Source: Corynebacterium flavescens
Lineage (GTDB): Bacteria > Actinomycetota > Actinomycetes > Mycobacteriales > Mycobacteriaceae
DNA: 64,000 bases
NCBI RefSeq assembly: GCF_008693105.1
Contig: NZ_VXKK01000042.1
Span: 124,001 to 188,000, forward strand
Reading direction: 5' to 3'
Shown: positions 46,967 through 58,371 of the stretch, piece by piece
Numbering within the stretch: position 1 is the stretch's first letter
Layout: the number at the start of each line of letters is the position of its first letter
The notes under the pieces: model-generated
Databases searched by the model: none
What the model saw: the letters and a program-made list of their open reading frames with translations, nothing else
What the model was told of the DNA's origin: nothing
Translations under genes and position numbers: made by a program

Positions 46967-48328
46967 ATGAATAGTCCCGTGCGCGTCGCCGTGGTCGGCT
47001 CCGGCCCGGCCGGCATTTACGCCTCCGATCTCCTGGTGAAATCAGACCTCGATGTCACCGTGGACCTCTTCGAGAAGATGCCAGCGCCTTTCGGCCTCAT
47101 TCGCTACGGAGTGGCCCCCGATCACCCCCGCATCAAGGGAATCGTCGCCTCCCTACACAACGTCATGGAGAAGGAAGAGATTCGCTTCCTAGGAAATATT
47201 GAGATCGGCCGCGATCTCACCGTCGACGAGATGCATGATTATTATGACGCCATCATCTTCGCCACCGGCGCCACCGCCGATCAGCCCCTGGGCATTCCGG
47301 GCGAGGATCTCAAGGGTAACCACGGCGCCGGCGAGTTCGTCGGCTTCTACGACGGCAACCCCGACTTCGAGCGTGACTGGGATCTTTCCGCCGAATCGGT
47401 CGCCGTCGTTGGCGTAGGCAACGTCTCCCTCGACGTCTCTCGCATCCTGGCCAAGACGGCGGACGAGCTCCTCGTCACCGAAATCCCGGACAATGTCTAC
47501 GCTGCGCTGCAGAAGAACCGCGCCAAGGAGATCCACGTCTTTGGGCGCCGCGGCCCGGCACAGGCCAAGTACACCCCCAAGGAGCTCAAGGAGCTCGATG
47601 AGTCCCCCACCATCGAGGTTATCGTCGCCCCCGAGGACATCGAGTACGATGCCGCCTCGGAAGACGCTCGCCGCTCCGCCAAGTCCGTGGATCTGGTGTG
47701 CCAGACCCTCGAGTCCTATGCCATGCGTGAGCCTGGCTCGGCCCCGCACAAGCTCTACATTCACTTCTTTGAGTCGCCGGTAGAGATTCTGGGGGAGGAC
47801 GGCCAGGTCGCCGCCATCAAGACCGAGCGCACCGAGCTCAATGGGGACGGCACCGTCACCGGCACCGGCAAGTTCACCGTCTGGCCGGTGCAGGCCGTCT
47901 ACCGTGCCGTGGGTTATCACCCGCAGGACGTCACAGGCGTCCCCTTCGACGAGAAGCGCGCCACCATGCCCAATGACGGCGGGCACGTGCTCAGCGGCGT
48001 TAATGGCTCCAAGCTACCCGGCCTCTACACCACCGGATGGATCAAGCGCGGCCCGGTCGGGCTCATTGGCAACACCAAGTCTGATGCCAAGGACACCACG
48101 AACATGCTCATCGCGGACTATAAGTCCGGCGAGCTCGCCCCCGCCTCCAAGCGCGATCCCCAAGACATTCTCGATCTCCTGGAGTCGCGTTCTATCCCCG
48201 TGACCACATGGGAGGGATGGCACCGCCTCGACGCCGCGGAGCAAGCCGCGGGCCGCGCCCATGATCGTCAGCGCATCAAGATCGTCGAGTGGGATGAAAT
48301 GGTGCGCCACGCTGGGCCGCAGAACTAG
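46967..48328 (+). CDS. fprA: ferredoxin/adrenodoxin-type NADP+ reductase FprA
   Basis: FAD enzyme passing electrons between NADPH and ferredoxin. 453 residues. FAD fold VAVVGSGPAGIYASDLL at the N terminus, FGLIRYGVAPDHPRIKG typical of adrenodoxin-reductase-like proteins, NADP fold VAVVGVGNVSLDVSRIL, and the C-terminal GLYTTGWIKRGPVGLIGNTKSDA that closes over FAD. AGAAAGGA lies upstream of ATG 46967. It stands after pta-ackA in opposite orientation, as I recall for C. glutamicum. Confidence 0.95.
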   Translation: MNSPVRVAVVGSGPAGIYASDLLVKSDLDVTVDLFEKMPAPFGLIRYGVAPDHPRIKGIVASLHNVMEKEEIRFLGNIEIGRDLTVDEMHDYYDAIIFATGATADQPLGIPGEDLKGNHGAGEFVGFYDGNPDFERDWDLSAESVAVVGVGNVSLDVSRILAKTADELLVTEIPDNVYAALQKNRAKEIHVFGRRGPAQAKYTPKELKELDESPTIEVIVAPEDIEYDAASEDARRSAKSVDLVCQTLESYAMREPGSAPHKLYIHFFESPVEILGEDGQVAAIKTERTELNGDGTVTGTGKFTVWPVQAVYRAVGYHPQDVTGVPFDEKRATMPNDGGHVLSGVNGSKLPGLYTTGWIKRGPVGLIGNTKSDAKDTTNMLIADYKSGELAPASKRDPQDILDLLESRSIPVTTWEGWHRLDAAEQAAGRAHDRQRIKIVEWDEMVRHAGPQN

Positions 48329-48410
48329 CCCCACAACGCGAGAGCAATTCTGGTGAGCCGAGTCACCGCTCTTGCCAAACGTGACCACCTGGGCGTAACT
48401 TAAGGCTTAA

Positions 48411-50561
<2,151 letters not shown>

Positions 50562-50595
50562 CGTCCGCCGTCCAACCTAGAAACCCGAAAGCTCC

Positions 50596-51423
50596 ATGCA
50601 CATACTCCGCGTCTTCAACAACAACGTCATCCTCGCCCGCCGCGGGGATGAGGAGGTAGTTGTCACCGGTCGTGGAATCGGATTTCAGGCTAAGGCGGGC
50701 GATAGGGTTGACCCGGCACGAGTAGCACAGCTCTTCGTGCCGGCGGTGGGGCGCGATCCTGACCATTCCGCCGCCATACTCGCCGCTATTCCCGGCGAGT
50801 ACATCCAAACGGTCCTCGGCGCCATGAAACGCGCCGAGCTACCAGATGCCCTGCAGAAGAAGCTCACGCTGGTGGTGGCGTTGGCGGATCACGTCCACGG
50901 CGCTGTAAAGCGCTCCACTACCGTGACTTATCCGCTCGAGGCAGAAGTCCGCTATCTCTATTCTGAGGACCTCGCCCTAGCCAAGCGCCTGCTGCGGGAA
51001 ATCAACTCGGCGCTGCGCACCCCACTGCCAGAATCGGAGGCAGTGGCCCTCACCCTGCACCTAGTCAATGCGGGCTTTAGCGTGGGGGATCTCTCCGGCA
51101 CTTACCGCATGACCGGCCTTATCCAGCAGCTGCTGGAGATCATCTCTGAGTACTTCGGCATCGAGTTCCATGACGGTTCGACCTCCGTGGCTCGCTTCAT
51201 CACGCATCTGCGTTATCTCTTCGTGCGCATGTCCCAGCATGCGCAGCTCGACTCGGGGGATTCTCCCATCAGCCGGGCCATCGCCCAGCAGCATCCCCGC
51301 GCCGCGGACTGCGCGCAGCTGCTCGCCGGCGTCATTGAGTTGCGTTTCGAGGACTCTCTTACCTGCGATGAAGTCTCCTATCTCACCCTGCACATCGCGC
51401 GCCTGACCGAGGCCGACAAATAG
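50596..51423 (+). CDS. bglG: transcriptional antiterminator, BglG/LicT family
   Basis: 275 residues. The N-terminal RNA-binding CAT domain (MHILRVFNNNVILARRGDEE, VTGRGIGFQAKAGD) is followed by two PRD domains with the regulatory histidines (ADHVHGAVKR, LTLHLVNAGF, ITHLRYLFVRM, LTLHIARL). It would be phosphorylated by BglF without substrate and released to bind the RAT at 48411-48433 when beta-glucosides are taken up. It lies 34 bp after bglF, so it is expressed through the same antitermination switch. Confidence 0.95.
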   Translation: MHILRVFNNNVILARRGDEEVVVTGRGIGFQAKAGDRVDPARVAQLFVPAVGRDPDHSAAILAAIPGEYIQTVLGAMKRAELPDALQKKLTLVVALADHVHGAVKRSTTVTYPLEAEVRYLYSEDLALAKRLLREINSALRTPLPESEAVALTLHLVNAGFSVGDLSGTYRMTGLIQQLLEIISEYFGIEFHDGSTSVARFITHLRYLFVRMSQHAQLDSGDSPISRAIAQQHPRAADCAQLLAGVIELRFEDSLTCDEVSYLTLHIARLTEADK

Positions 51424-51468
51424 CGCCAGGCTCGCTGAGGACGCAACAAGGCAGTAGTATCGGCAGCC

Positions 51469-51954
51469 ATGACGCATACGATTACAGCCGCCAACATCGC
51501 CCAGATGAATCCTCTCGATGTCCATGCCCTTTATGAGTTGCGCGTGGAGGTTTTCATCAACGAACACCAAGCGCCCTACAAAGAGATCGATAGCACCGAC
51601 GCCGATTCCCGGACCATTCACCTCCTGGCTTGGGATGACGCCACACGCACACTGGACGGAACCGCGCGGATCTTTCCCTCCACCTTCGAGGGCGCAGATG
51701 TCATCCAATTCGGCCGCTTTGCCATAGCCAAGAAGGCCCGCGGCACCGGACTCGGCGCGCAGATCATGGAAGCGGCTCTGCGTCTCGCGGAGGCCACGGC
51801 ACCTGGCCAGTCGGTCTTTCTCAATGCCCGTACCCCGCTGGTGGATTATTACAGTGGCTACGGCTTTGACAAGTGCGGCGAGCCCTTCGAGGAATCCAGG
51901 ATTCCGCACCAGCCCATGATCCTGCGCCGCAACCGCAGCGGCGCAGGATACTAA
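51469..51954 (+). CDS. GNAT-family acetyltransferase, ElaA-like
   Basis: 161 residues. The N-terminal LYELRVEVFINEHQAPYKEIDSTD and the acetyl-CoA loop FGRFAIAKKARGTGLGAQIMEAAL with YYSGYGFDKCGEPFEE match the ElaA/YjcF-like GNAT group. Substrate unknown. TAGTAT at 51455-51460 lies eight bases before ATG 51469, so it is likely leaderless and separate from bglG. It converges with purT, 24 bp apart. Confidence 0.85.
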   Translation: MTHTITAANIAQMNPLDVHALYELRVEVFINEHQAPYKEIDSTDADSRTIHLLAWDDATRTLDGTARIFPSTFEGADVIQFGRFAIAKKARGTGLGAQIMEAALRLAEATAPGQSVFLNARTPLVDYYSGYGFDKCGEPFEESRIPHQPMILRRNRSGAGY

Positions 51955-51978
51955 TCGGAGGTCTAGGCCGACAAGCGC

Positions 51979-53247
51979 TTATAGACCCTGCTCATCTGCT
52001 GGGGCGCTGGCTTTAGCCATGTGAGCACTGGGAGTGGGCACGACGCTGATCTTTCCTGCGGCCAATGCTGCGCGGTCTCGCGCGGTCTCAACATCTTCAG
52101 CCGTGGAGACAACGAGCCCCATGCGGCGGCCTTTATAGGCACCGGGCTTTCCAAAAAGTCGCACGTCAGTCTCCTCATAAGTCATGGCTTGGCTCAGTCC
52201 GCTATATGCCACATCGCGGGTTTCTTCCTCGGCGTGGAGCACCACGCTCGCCCCCGGCGACACCAAAGTCACGTCAATGGGAAAGCCCAAAATGGCCCGA
52301 GCATGCAGCTCAAACTCGGAGAAACGCTGGGTATAGGAGGTCAGCATCGCGGTATCAGAAGGCCGCGGGGAGACAGAGGAGAAGTAAACATCGTCCCCGG
52401 CCACGAAGAGCTCGACTCCGTATACTCCGCGCCCACCCAGCTCATTAGAGATACGTGCGGCGACGGATCGGGCATTTTCCAAGGCGATCTCACTCATGGC
52501 CATGGGCTGCCAAGCCTCGACCAAGTCCCCGTTTTCGTGGCGGTGACCAATGGGCTCACTAAACCAGGTGGCCAGCTTCCCCGTGGCTGGGTCGATAGAA
52601 CGCACGGCGAGCAGGGTCACCTCGTAGTCAAAGTCAACGAAGCGCTCAGCAACCACGCGGCCCTCGTCGGAGGAGACTCGGCGCACGAGGTTCCACGCCT
52701 CTTCAACGTGCTGGCTATCGCGGGCCAACATGTGGCCCTTCCCGGAGGTAGCCACGTCCGGCTTGATGATGCAGGGAAAGCCCAATTCAGCAGTGGCGTC
52801 CTGCAACTCCTCGAACGAGGAAGCAAAGCGATACGCGGAAACCGGCAGGCCTATCTCTGCCGCCACTTCGCGCACGCTCTCGCGGTCCTGGGTCAACTCG
52901 CAGGCCCGCGCGGTGGGCACAACTGTGACCTCGCCGGACTCCTCCAGCTTGGCCAAAGCACCCACGGCTACCATCTCGACCTCAGGGATAACGAAATCCG
53001 GCTGGATCCGCTCCGTGAGTTCTAAGACCTTGGCCTCGTCGTGGATGTCTGCGATGTAGCTAAAGTGCGCGATCTGCTGAGCGGGCGCACCCGCGTAGCG
53101 ATCGACGGCGTGCACCTCAAGACCGAGGTTCTGGAAGGCAATGGCCAAGGCCTTACCCAACTCCCCGGACCCCAGCAACAACACCTTCGTGGCGTTGGGG
53201 GTCAAGGGAGTTCCAATAAACTCGGCGCTATCTTCTGCGAAATCCAT
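51979..53247 (-). CDS. purT: formate-dependent GAR transformylase PurT
   Basis: ATP-grasp enzyme that makes formyl-GAR from GAR, formate and ATP, the folate-free third step of purine synthesis. 422 residues: N-terminal KVLLLGSGELGKALAIAFQNLGLEVHAVDRYAGAPA, then the ATP-grasp core (FPCIIKPDVATSGKGH, FVDFDYEVTLLAV, HRHENGDLVEAWQP, ELGGRGVYGVELFVAGD, SVSPRPSDTAMLTSYTQRFSEFELHARAILG). AGGAACTACTT precedes the ATG. purA lies upstream in the same direction (64 bp), so purA and purT may be cotranscribed. Confidence 0.95.
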   Translation of the reverse strand: MDFAEDSAEFIGTPLTPNATKVLLLGSGELGKALAIAFQNLGLEVHAVDRYAGAPAQQIAHFSYIADIHDEAKVLELTERIQPDFVIPEVEMVAVGALAKLEESGEVTVVPTARACELTQDRESVREVAAEIGLPVSAYRFASSFEELQDATAELGFPCIIKPDVATSGKGHMLARDSQHVEEAWNLVRRVSSDEGRVVAERFVDFDYEVTLLAVRSIDPATGKLATWFSEPIGHRHENGDLVEAWQPMAMSEIALENARSVAARISNELGGRGVYGVELFVAGDDVYFSSVSPRPSDTAMLTSYTQRFSEFELHARAILGFPIDVTLVSPGASVVLHAEEETRDVAYSGLSQAMTYEETDVRLFGKPGAYKGRRMGLVVSTAEDVETARDRAALAAGKISVVPTPSAHMAKASAPADEQGL

Positions 53248-53311
53248 AAGTAGTTCCTACCCCTTAACAAGCCACCGTCGCTGCAGCGGCGCGCGGTAGT
53301 AGACCAAACTG

Positions 53312-54607
53312 CTAGGCGTGATCTTCCATCACGTCATGACGGATGATGGTCTGGTCACGTCCCGGGCCAACACCGATGTAGGAAATCCGCGCTCCGGAAA
53401 GCTCCTCTAGGCGCAGGACGTAATCCTGTGCTTTCTGCGGCAGATCCTCGAAGCTCTGGCAGTTGGTGATGTCCTCATCCCAAGCTGGAATGGTCTCGAA
53501 GATTGGCTCGGCGTGGTGGAACTCCGACTGCGTCATTGGCATCTCATCATAGCGTTTGCCATCGATGTCATAGGCAACGCAGATGGGGATTTCTCCGATT
53601 CCGGTGAGCACATCGAGCTTGGTCAAGAAGTAGTCGGTGAAGCCGTTAACGCGGGTGGCATAACGCGCCACGACCGAGTCATACCAGCCACAGCGACGCT
53701 TGCGCCCCGTGTTCACGCCCACCTCGCCACCGGTGGTCTGCAGGTACTCGCCCCACTTATCAAAAAGCTCGGTGGGGAAAGGACCCGCACCTACGCGGGT
53801 GGTATAAGCCTTGATGATTCCCAGGGCCGTCTTGATCTGGGTGGGGCCGATGCCCGAACCCACGGAAGCGCCACCTGCGGTGGGGTTCGAGGAGGTTACG
53901 AAAGGGTAGGTGCCGTGGTCCACGTCGAGCATGGTGGCCTGCCCGCCCTCCATGAGGACGTGCTTTCCCTCGTGCAGCGCAGTGTTCAGCTCGAGCTCCG
54001 CATCGATGACCATGGGGGCAAGGCGCTCGGCGTAGCCGAGGAAGTACTGCACGATCTGCTCAGGATCGATGGCCTTGCGGTTATACATCTTGACCAGCAT
54101 CTGGTTCTTGATGTCGAGGGCGGATTCCACCTTCTGGCGCAGGATGGATTCATCGAAGATGTCCTGCACGCGGATGCCAATGCGCGCGACCTTATCGGAA
54201 TAGGCCGGGCCGATGCCGCGACCGGTGGTGCCGATTGCCCGCTTGCCCAAGAAACGCTCCTGCACGCGGTCGAGGGTCTGGTGATAAGGTGCTACGAGGT
54301 GCGCATTGGCCGAGATACGCAGCCGCGAGGCATTAGCACCACGGGCCTCGAGGCCATCGATCTCATCGAAGAGTGCTTCTAAGTTAATGACCACGCCGTT
54401 TCCCAGCACCGGGGTGGCATTCTCCGAAAGGATGCCGGCCGGAAGGAGCTTCAGCTCGTATTTCTCACCGCCAACGACGACGGTGTGGCCGGCATTGTTG
54501 CCGCCATTAGGTTTCACAACATAATCGACCTTGCCACCGAGGATATCGGTAGCCTTGCCCTTGCCTTCGTCGCCCCACTGGGCGCCGACGATGACGATCG
54601 CAGCCAT
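53312..54607 (-). CDS. purA: adenylosuccinate synthetase
   Basis: Joins IMP and aspartate with GTP, first step to AMP. 431 residues. GTP-binding GDEGKGK follows [10 protein letters not shown] at the N terminus, then [28 protein letters not shown], the loop [12 protein letters not shown] and the C-terminal [28 protein letters not shown] 54607 has AGGAAGTG upstream; the longer frame to 54646 lacks a ribosome-binding site. It diverges from the unknown gene at 54875 across 267 bp that hold both promoters. Confidence 0.97.
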   Translation of the reverse strand: MAAIVIVGAQWGDEGKGKATDILGGKVDYVVKPNGGNNAGHTVVVGGEKYELKLLPAGILSENATPVLGNGVVINLEALFDEIDGLEARGANASRLRISANAHLVAPYHQTLDRVQERFLGKRAIGTTGRGIGPAYSDKVARIGIRVQDIFDESILRQKVESALDIKNQMLVKMYNRKAIDPEQIVQYFLGYAERLAPMVIDAELELNTALHEGKHVLMEGGQATMLDVDHGTYPFVTSSNPTAGGASVGSGIGPTQIKTALGIIKAYTTRVGAGPFPTELFDKWGEYLQTTGGEVGVNTGRKRRCGWYDSVVARYATRVNGFTDYFLTKLDVLTGIGEIPICVAYDIDGKRYDEMPMTQSEFHHAEPIFETIPAWDEDITNCQSFEDLPQKAQDYVLRLEELSGARISYIGVGPGRDQTIIRHDVMEDHA

Positions 54608-54874
54608 TGAACAGTCACTTCCTAGAAATTGCAGCCAAATACCCACTCACCTTACCCGTTATGCAGGCGGTGGAGGCCAAAACGTGCCTTGAGTTACTCA
54701 GGTTCTCTTTCGCAACGCCTTGAACAAGCCCTAAACGGCAAACTCAAGAATGGGCCGGCTCCTTTGTCTTGAGCGCATCTCGCAACTCCCCCTCCCCGTT
54801 CCACCTCAACACGGCGCTGTAGAGTACAAAAGGCTAGTGATTACAGCTAGTAACGGTGGAGATAAGGACAAGTC

Positions 54875-55720
54875 GTGGCTCTTTTGATTCTGTTGTGCGG
54901 TTCTCCTGCCCCCGGTGCGCTGCCGGATGATGCGCAGGTAGAGAAGGTGGGTGCCATCCCTACGCGCGGCGAGTTGCGGGTGCTTGATGCACTGGCGGAG
55001 TCGATCTTGCCGGTGGATTCCACGCCATCGCTAGATGAGATTGCGGCCCAGCCGGATGTGGAGCACTTGGGCACGCCGGCGTTTGCCCCCCAGGAGGTTC
55101 CAGAGCCGCTCCGGGTGGTCGTTGTAGGCAGTGACGGCGCGCTTTCGGCGGTGCTCACGCGCATGATGCGCGCAGATTATATGTGGGTTGAGGTGTCATT
55201 CGTTCCCGTCGGCCCGAGCCCGGCGAGGCAGAACTGGGGCATTCCTGAGGATCCGCAGGCGGCGCTGGAGTTGGCCTTGAGAGGGCAGGTTCGCCCGGTG
55301 CCCCTCATCCGCAACGATGCTGGCCTGGCGGTGGCTGGCTCCGCCGTCATTGCCCAGTGGGAGCGCGCGGAGATCACTGGGGAGATCATCGTGGATAATG
55401 AGGTGCTTTTGCGCCAAGGCCCGGGAAAGGGTGCGTGGGGCGCGCGCTTGGTTCCCATGCTCGATGCCCCGGGCATCGTGGCGGCTAGGGCTCTGGGGCC
55501 GCTCGATCCCGCCCCGCGTGGCATCGGTAGGTTCCTCGCGCAGGTCCTGCGTCGGCCTATTCCTGGCCGCCTGGATCCGCAGAGCGTGCTCACGGGGAGG
55601 GCCGTGCAGGCCGGTGGTCCGCAGCTACGCGTGCTTGTCGACGGCGTCAGTGCCAAGCGTCCCCTAAAACGCGTCACCTTCTACCGCCACCTGCGGGATC
55701 TGCAGGTCGTCCGGCCTTAG
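54875..55720 (+). CDS. conserved hypothetical protein next to purA
   Basis: 281 residues from GTG 54875, with AAGGA seven bases upstream. I do not recognise a family. It has no signal peptide (the short MALLILLCGSPAPG is the start of a folded domain rather than a leader) and no membrane helix. A central block LRVVVVGSDGALSAVLTRMMRADYMWVEVSF resembles the nucleotide-binding start of a diacylglycerol-kinase-like or Rossmann fold, and a later block IIVDNEVLLRQGPGKGAWGARLVPML may be beta-rich. A hairpin follows the stop at once. A lipid-kinase-like role is only a guess. Confidence 0.75.
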   Translation: MALLILLCGSPAPGALPDDAQVEKVGAIPTRGELRVLDALAESILPVDSTPSLDEIAAQPDVEHLGTPAFAPQEVPEPLRVVVVGSDGALSAVLTRMMRADYMWVEVSFVPVGPSPARQNWGIPEDPQAALELALRGQVRPVPLIRNDAGLAVAGSAVIAQWERAEITGEIIVDNEVLLRQGPGKGAWGARLVPMLDAPGIVAARALGPLDPAPRGIGRFLAQVLRRPIPGRLDPQSVLTGRAVQAGGPQLRVLVDGVSAKRPLKRVTFYRHLRDLQVVRP

Positions 55721-55749
55721 TGTGGGCTTTTTCTATCGACAAGCCCACA
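55721..55749 (+). terminator. hairpin after the conserved hypothetical gene
   Basis: TGTGGGCTT (55721-55729) and AAGCCCACA (55741-55749) form a perfect 9-bp stem starting directly after the TAG. Only a short GTTT follows, so as an intrinsic terminator it is weak. Confidence 0.55.
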
Positions 55750-55803
55750 GTTTAAGCGCGCTGGGTTTTGGGGTGCTGGAAGTCGCCGTTGGGCGGTGTT
55801 GTC

Positions 55804-56811
55804 CTAACGGCTAGTGTGCGGGGGCTGCCAGACTATTGTCCCGCCGTCGCGGGTAAGGCGCCCGCGCCGTGGCGGCGCATTCGGATCATCCTCATTAACA
55901 CCATTGTGGTAGTTGCACAAGGTCACCAGGTTGGCAACGTTAGTCTCCCCGCCGTGCTTCCACGGGGTGAGATGGTGAAACTGTCCTCTTTCTGCTGGGG
56001 TGTTACAGCCTGGCCACGCACACGTGGGGTGCTCTGCTGCGAGCATTGTGCGTTGTTTGACCGAGGCGAAGCGTTGAAAACGGTACAAGTCCACCGGCCC
56101 CAGCGTACGGCTTATCACCGTAATAAGACCCTCGTTGGCACAGGCACGTTCAACAAGCTGCGCGCCGGTGATAACAGTCCCACTGGTGGTGCGCACCATC
56201 ACGTCATCGCGCTCGCGGCGTACAAGCTTCCCGTAGTCCTCCAACTGGAGGACTGCCATAGTCGTCACACGAGTACGCCCAGCCGGGGCCTCGTCTGCCT
56301 TGCCGAGCATGCGGGCGATAAAACTTGCCCCTGGCCGCTTGTGGTCAATGGTCCGGAAAGCATCTGCCATATCCAGCCCATTGCCGGTCACTGTCAGCGT
56401 GGCTAGCCCGTTGGGGTGCTGGCGCAGCATGACACGCTCGGTGTACTGGCGGGGAACACGTAATTCACGCAGCCGGCGCCTGGCTACCGCGGTAACATGC
56501 TCGCCTGGGGTGGAGCATAATTCTAGCCGCAGGTTCCACGCATCCAGTTTCCCTGTGATGCGACGGGTAAAGGATTCGATGTGTTGCAGGGTGCTCAGGG
56601 CGTGCCCATTGCGCCGAGCAGCATCAAGGGCTAAGCGCTGCTTGCCCGTATAAGGCGTGGGTCCGAAGTAGATGGCGTGCAGGCCTATAAGCTCGGCGGC
56701 ATCCTGCGCACTGGCCCCCATCTTTTCAAGGTCTGGGGCAGATAGCCCCGAGCACTCGGCTACGAGGTCAACACCCCGGCCGAGTTGTGCGAAGTACTCC
56801 TGCAAGCCCAT
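55804..56811 (-). CDS. DUF222/13E12-type protein with C-terminal HNH nuclease domain
   Basis: 335 residues from ATG 56811 (MGLQEYFAQLGRG). The first about 230 residues are the helical DUF222-like part (GKQRLALDAARRNGHALSTLQHIE, RPGASFIARMLGKADE). The C terminus is an HNH motif with zinc cysteines: CAWPGCNTPAERGQFHHLTP, then NLVTLCNYHNGVNED. Such genes occur in many diverged copies in Corynebacterium and Mycobacterium and are suspected selfish or mobile elements; the target is unknown. Upstream lies a pair of inverted DnaA-box sequences. An in-frame extension to 56892 would run through one of them and has no ribosome-binding site. Confidence 0.86.
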   Translation of the reverse strand: MGLQEYFAQLGRGVDLVAECSGLSAPDLEKMGASAQDAAELIGLHAIYFGPTPYTGKQRLALDAARRNGHALSTLQHIESFTRRITGKLDAWNLRLELCSTPGEHVTAVARRRLRELRVPRQYTERVMLRQHPNGLATLTVTGNGLDMADAFRTIDHKRPGASFIARMLGKADEAPAGRTRVTTMAVLQLEDYGKLVRRERDDVMVRTTSGTVITGAQLVERACANEGLITVISRTLGPVDLYRFQRFASVKQRTMLAAEHPTCAWPGCNTPAERGQFHHLTPWKHGGETNVANLVTLCNYHNGVNEDDPNAPPRRGRLTRDGGTIVWQPPHTSR

Positions 56812-56874
56812 GACCGCCACGCTAAGACACCGCCCACCGGTGCGACAATCCCCAACCCGCGCCCAGTAAGAAAA

Positions 56875-56913
56875 CTGTGGATAACCCACCAAGCCCGGGG
56901 CGGTTATCCACAG
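56875..56913. promoter_or_regulatory. inverted pair of perfect DnaA boxes upstream of the HNH gene
   Basis: CTGTGGATAACC (56875-56886) and GGTTATCCACAG (56902-56913) are exact reverse complements 15 bp apart. Each contains the 9-mer TTATCCACA (plus strand at 56904-56912, minus strand at 56876-56884), the consensus DnaA box. Whether DnaA or another factor uses this site is not known. Confidence 0.7.
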
Positions 56914-56992
56914 CTGGGCCGCCTAGCCAGAATTAGGCAGTGCGCTAGCACGGCCACCCGGCCTATCCTGAAGGATCAGGCAAGTTAGGTCT

Positions 56993-58216
56993 CTATCCTT
57001 CGCCCGACTCGCGCTCGGAGCGCTCCTCGCGTTCTTCTTGTTGGCTCCACACCTCGGAGGGGAAGGCCGGGTGCGCAGAAGTTGGCACGAGGCTGGCCAC
57101 GGCGGACTCGCGCGACATGCCGCAGACCATGAGCAGGTCCACCACGATGGAGCGCGTCTGCGCCAAAATCGCGTAGGCGGAGAGGCTTTGTTCCTCGACT
57201 ACTCCCATGGAGGCACGCGCGCCGACTTTGCGCAGCTTGGACACTATCTCGGGGATCTCGTGCGCCACGTCGGCCCTGTTCTTGTGGTTATAGAGCTCGG
57301 AGAGCTCTTGGAGGATGTCCGAGAGGGAATCGATGAGCTCGAGCTGAGCCTTCGATACTTCGTCGTGGTCCTCGCTTAAGACCATCGCGCGGCGCGAGAG
57401 CACTCTTACCCCGCGCACCGCATTATCCACGGGTTCGAGGATGCGCTCTAGGGAGCGGATATTGCGCCTGGAGGCCCACATGATGGGCGAGACCTCGGCG
57501 GCCTCGCGTCCGGACTTCGCCGCATCGAGCATGCTGTTGATGTTGCTCTGGGTCCCGCGCACGGCATCCCGGGCGTCCTCGATGAGTTCGGGGTCGTCGT
57601 TCCTGAGGCCATAGGAGACGTCGGAAAGCACGCTGGAGGCCATGCCTAAGACTTTGCAGATCTCCCTGCGCGCCTGGCTCAGGGGGGAATTGGGGATAAG
57701 GGCGATGGTGACAATTCCAATGGCCGAGCCGATCATGGCATCGACCGCGCGGTCCAAGCCACCCATGCCCTCAGTGGGCGGGAAGATGGTGGCGATGAGG
57801 ATGGAGCCAAAGACAATCTGATTGGCAACCAGCGGGGATTTGGTGATGAAAGAGCCGACGATGAGCCCCGCGAGCACAATGAGCGTGATTTGGAAGGGGC
57901 CTTGGCCCACGAACTCGAAGAGGATGTCCCCCACCGCGACGCCGATGATGCCACCGATAGACATCTCCAGGGCCTTCTTCATGCGGTCGCCGCCGGAGAG
58001 CCCCAGGATGATGACCGCGGAGATGGGCGCAAAGAAGGGCTGGGAGTGGCCAAAGAGCACGTGGGCCACCCAGTAAGCAAGGCCGGCACCCACGGTGGCC
58101 TGGATGATATAAACCGAGCGCGAACGCAGCCGGTTAACCCGGGCCATGACTGATTGATCTACTACTCGCAGGCGCTCGCGCGTGGATATTCTCTGCGGTT
58201 TATCAGTCATGCTCAT
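56993..58216 (-). CDS. FUSC/aromatic-acid exporter-like membrane protein
   Basis: 407 residues. About six helices lie in residues 30-190 (YIIQATVGAGLAYWVAHVLFG, PFFAPISAVIILGLSGGDRM, IGGIIGVAVGDILFEFVG, ITLIVLAGLIVGSFI, AMIGSAIGIVTIALIP), followed by a long cytoplasmic helical domain to the C terminus. PFFAPISAVI then GDR is the FUSC family pattern. Members export aromatic acids or unknown solutes; no substrate is evident. Start ATG 58216 (MSMTDKPQ) or 58210. It follows fba in the same direction after 155 bp. Confidence 0.85.
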   Translation of the reverse strand: MSMTDKPQRISTRERLRVVDQSVMARVNRLRSRSVYIIQATVGAGLAYWVAHVLFGHSQPFFAPISAVIILGLSGGDRMKKALEMSIGGIIGVAVGDILFEFVGQGPFQITLIVLAGLIVGSFITKSPLVANQIVFGSILIATIFPPTEGMGGLDRAVDAMIGSAIGIVTIALIPNSPLSQARREICKVLGMASSVLSDVSYGLRNDDPELIEDARDAVRGTQSNINSMLDAAKSGREAAEVSPIMWASRRNIRSLERILEPVDNAVRGVRVLSRRAMVLSEDHDEVSKAQLELIDSLSDILQELSELYNHKNRADVAHEIPEIVSKLRKVGARASMGVVEEQSLSAYAILAQTRSIVVDLLMVCGMSRESAVASLVPTSAHPAFPSEVWSQQEEREERSERESGEG

Positions 58217-58371
58217 GTTTTTCTGGTGCCCTCAATGGAAACTGGCTGGCTTAAGGGCTTCCTTTGAATCGCGGAAGCCTCCCGTATCTGCTTTTAGAAA
58301 CAATGATAGCCGCACCGCCACGTCTCCATGACATGACAGCACGGCTATGAAGCTGCGCGGGAGGGCGAGTT

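Noticed and set aside
55768..56406. 212-codon plus-strand frame opposite the HNH gene
   Set aside because: The HNH motif and DUF222 region are on the minus strand; this frame has no recognisable content.
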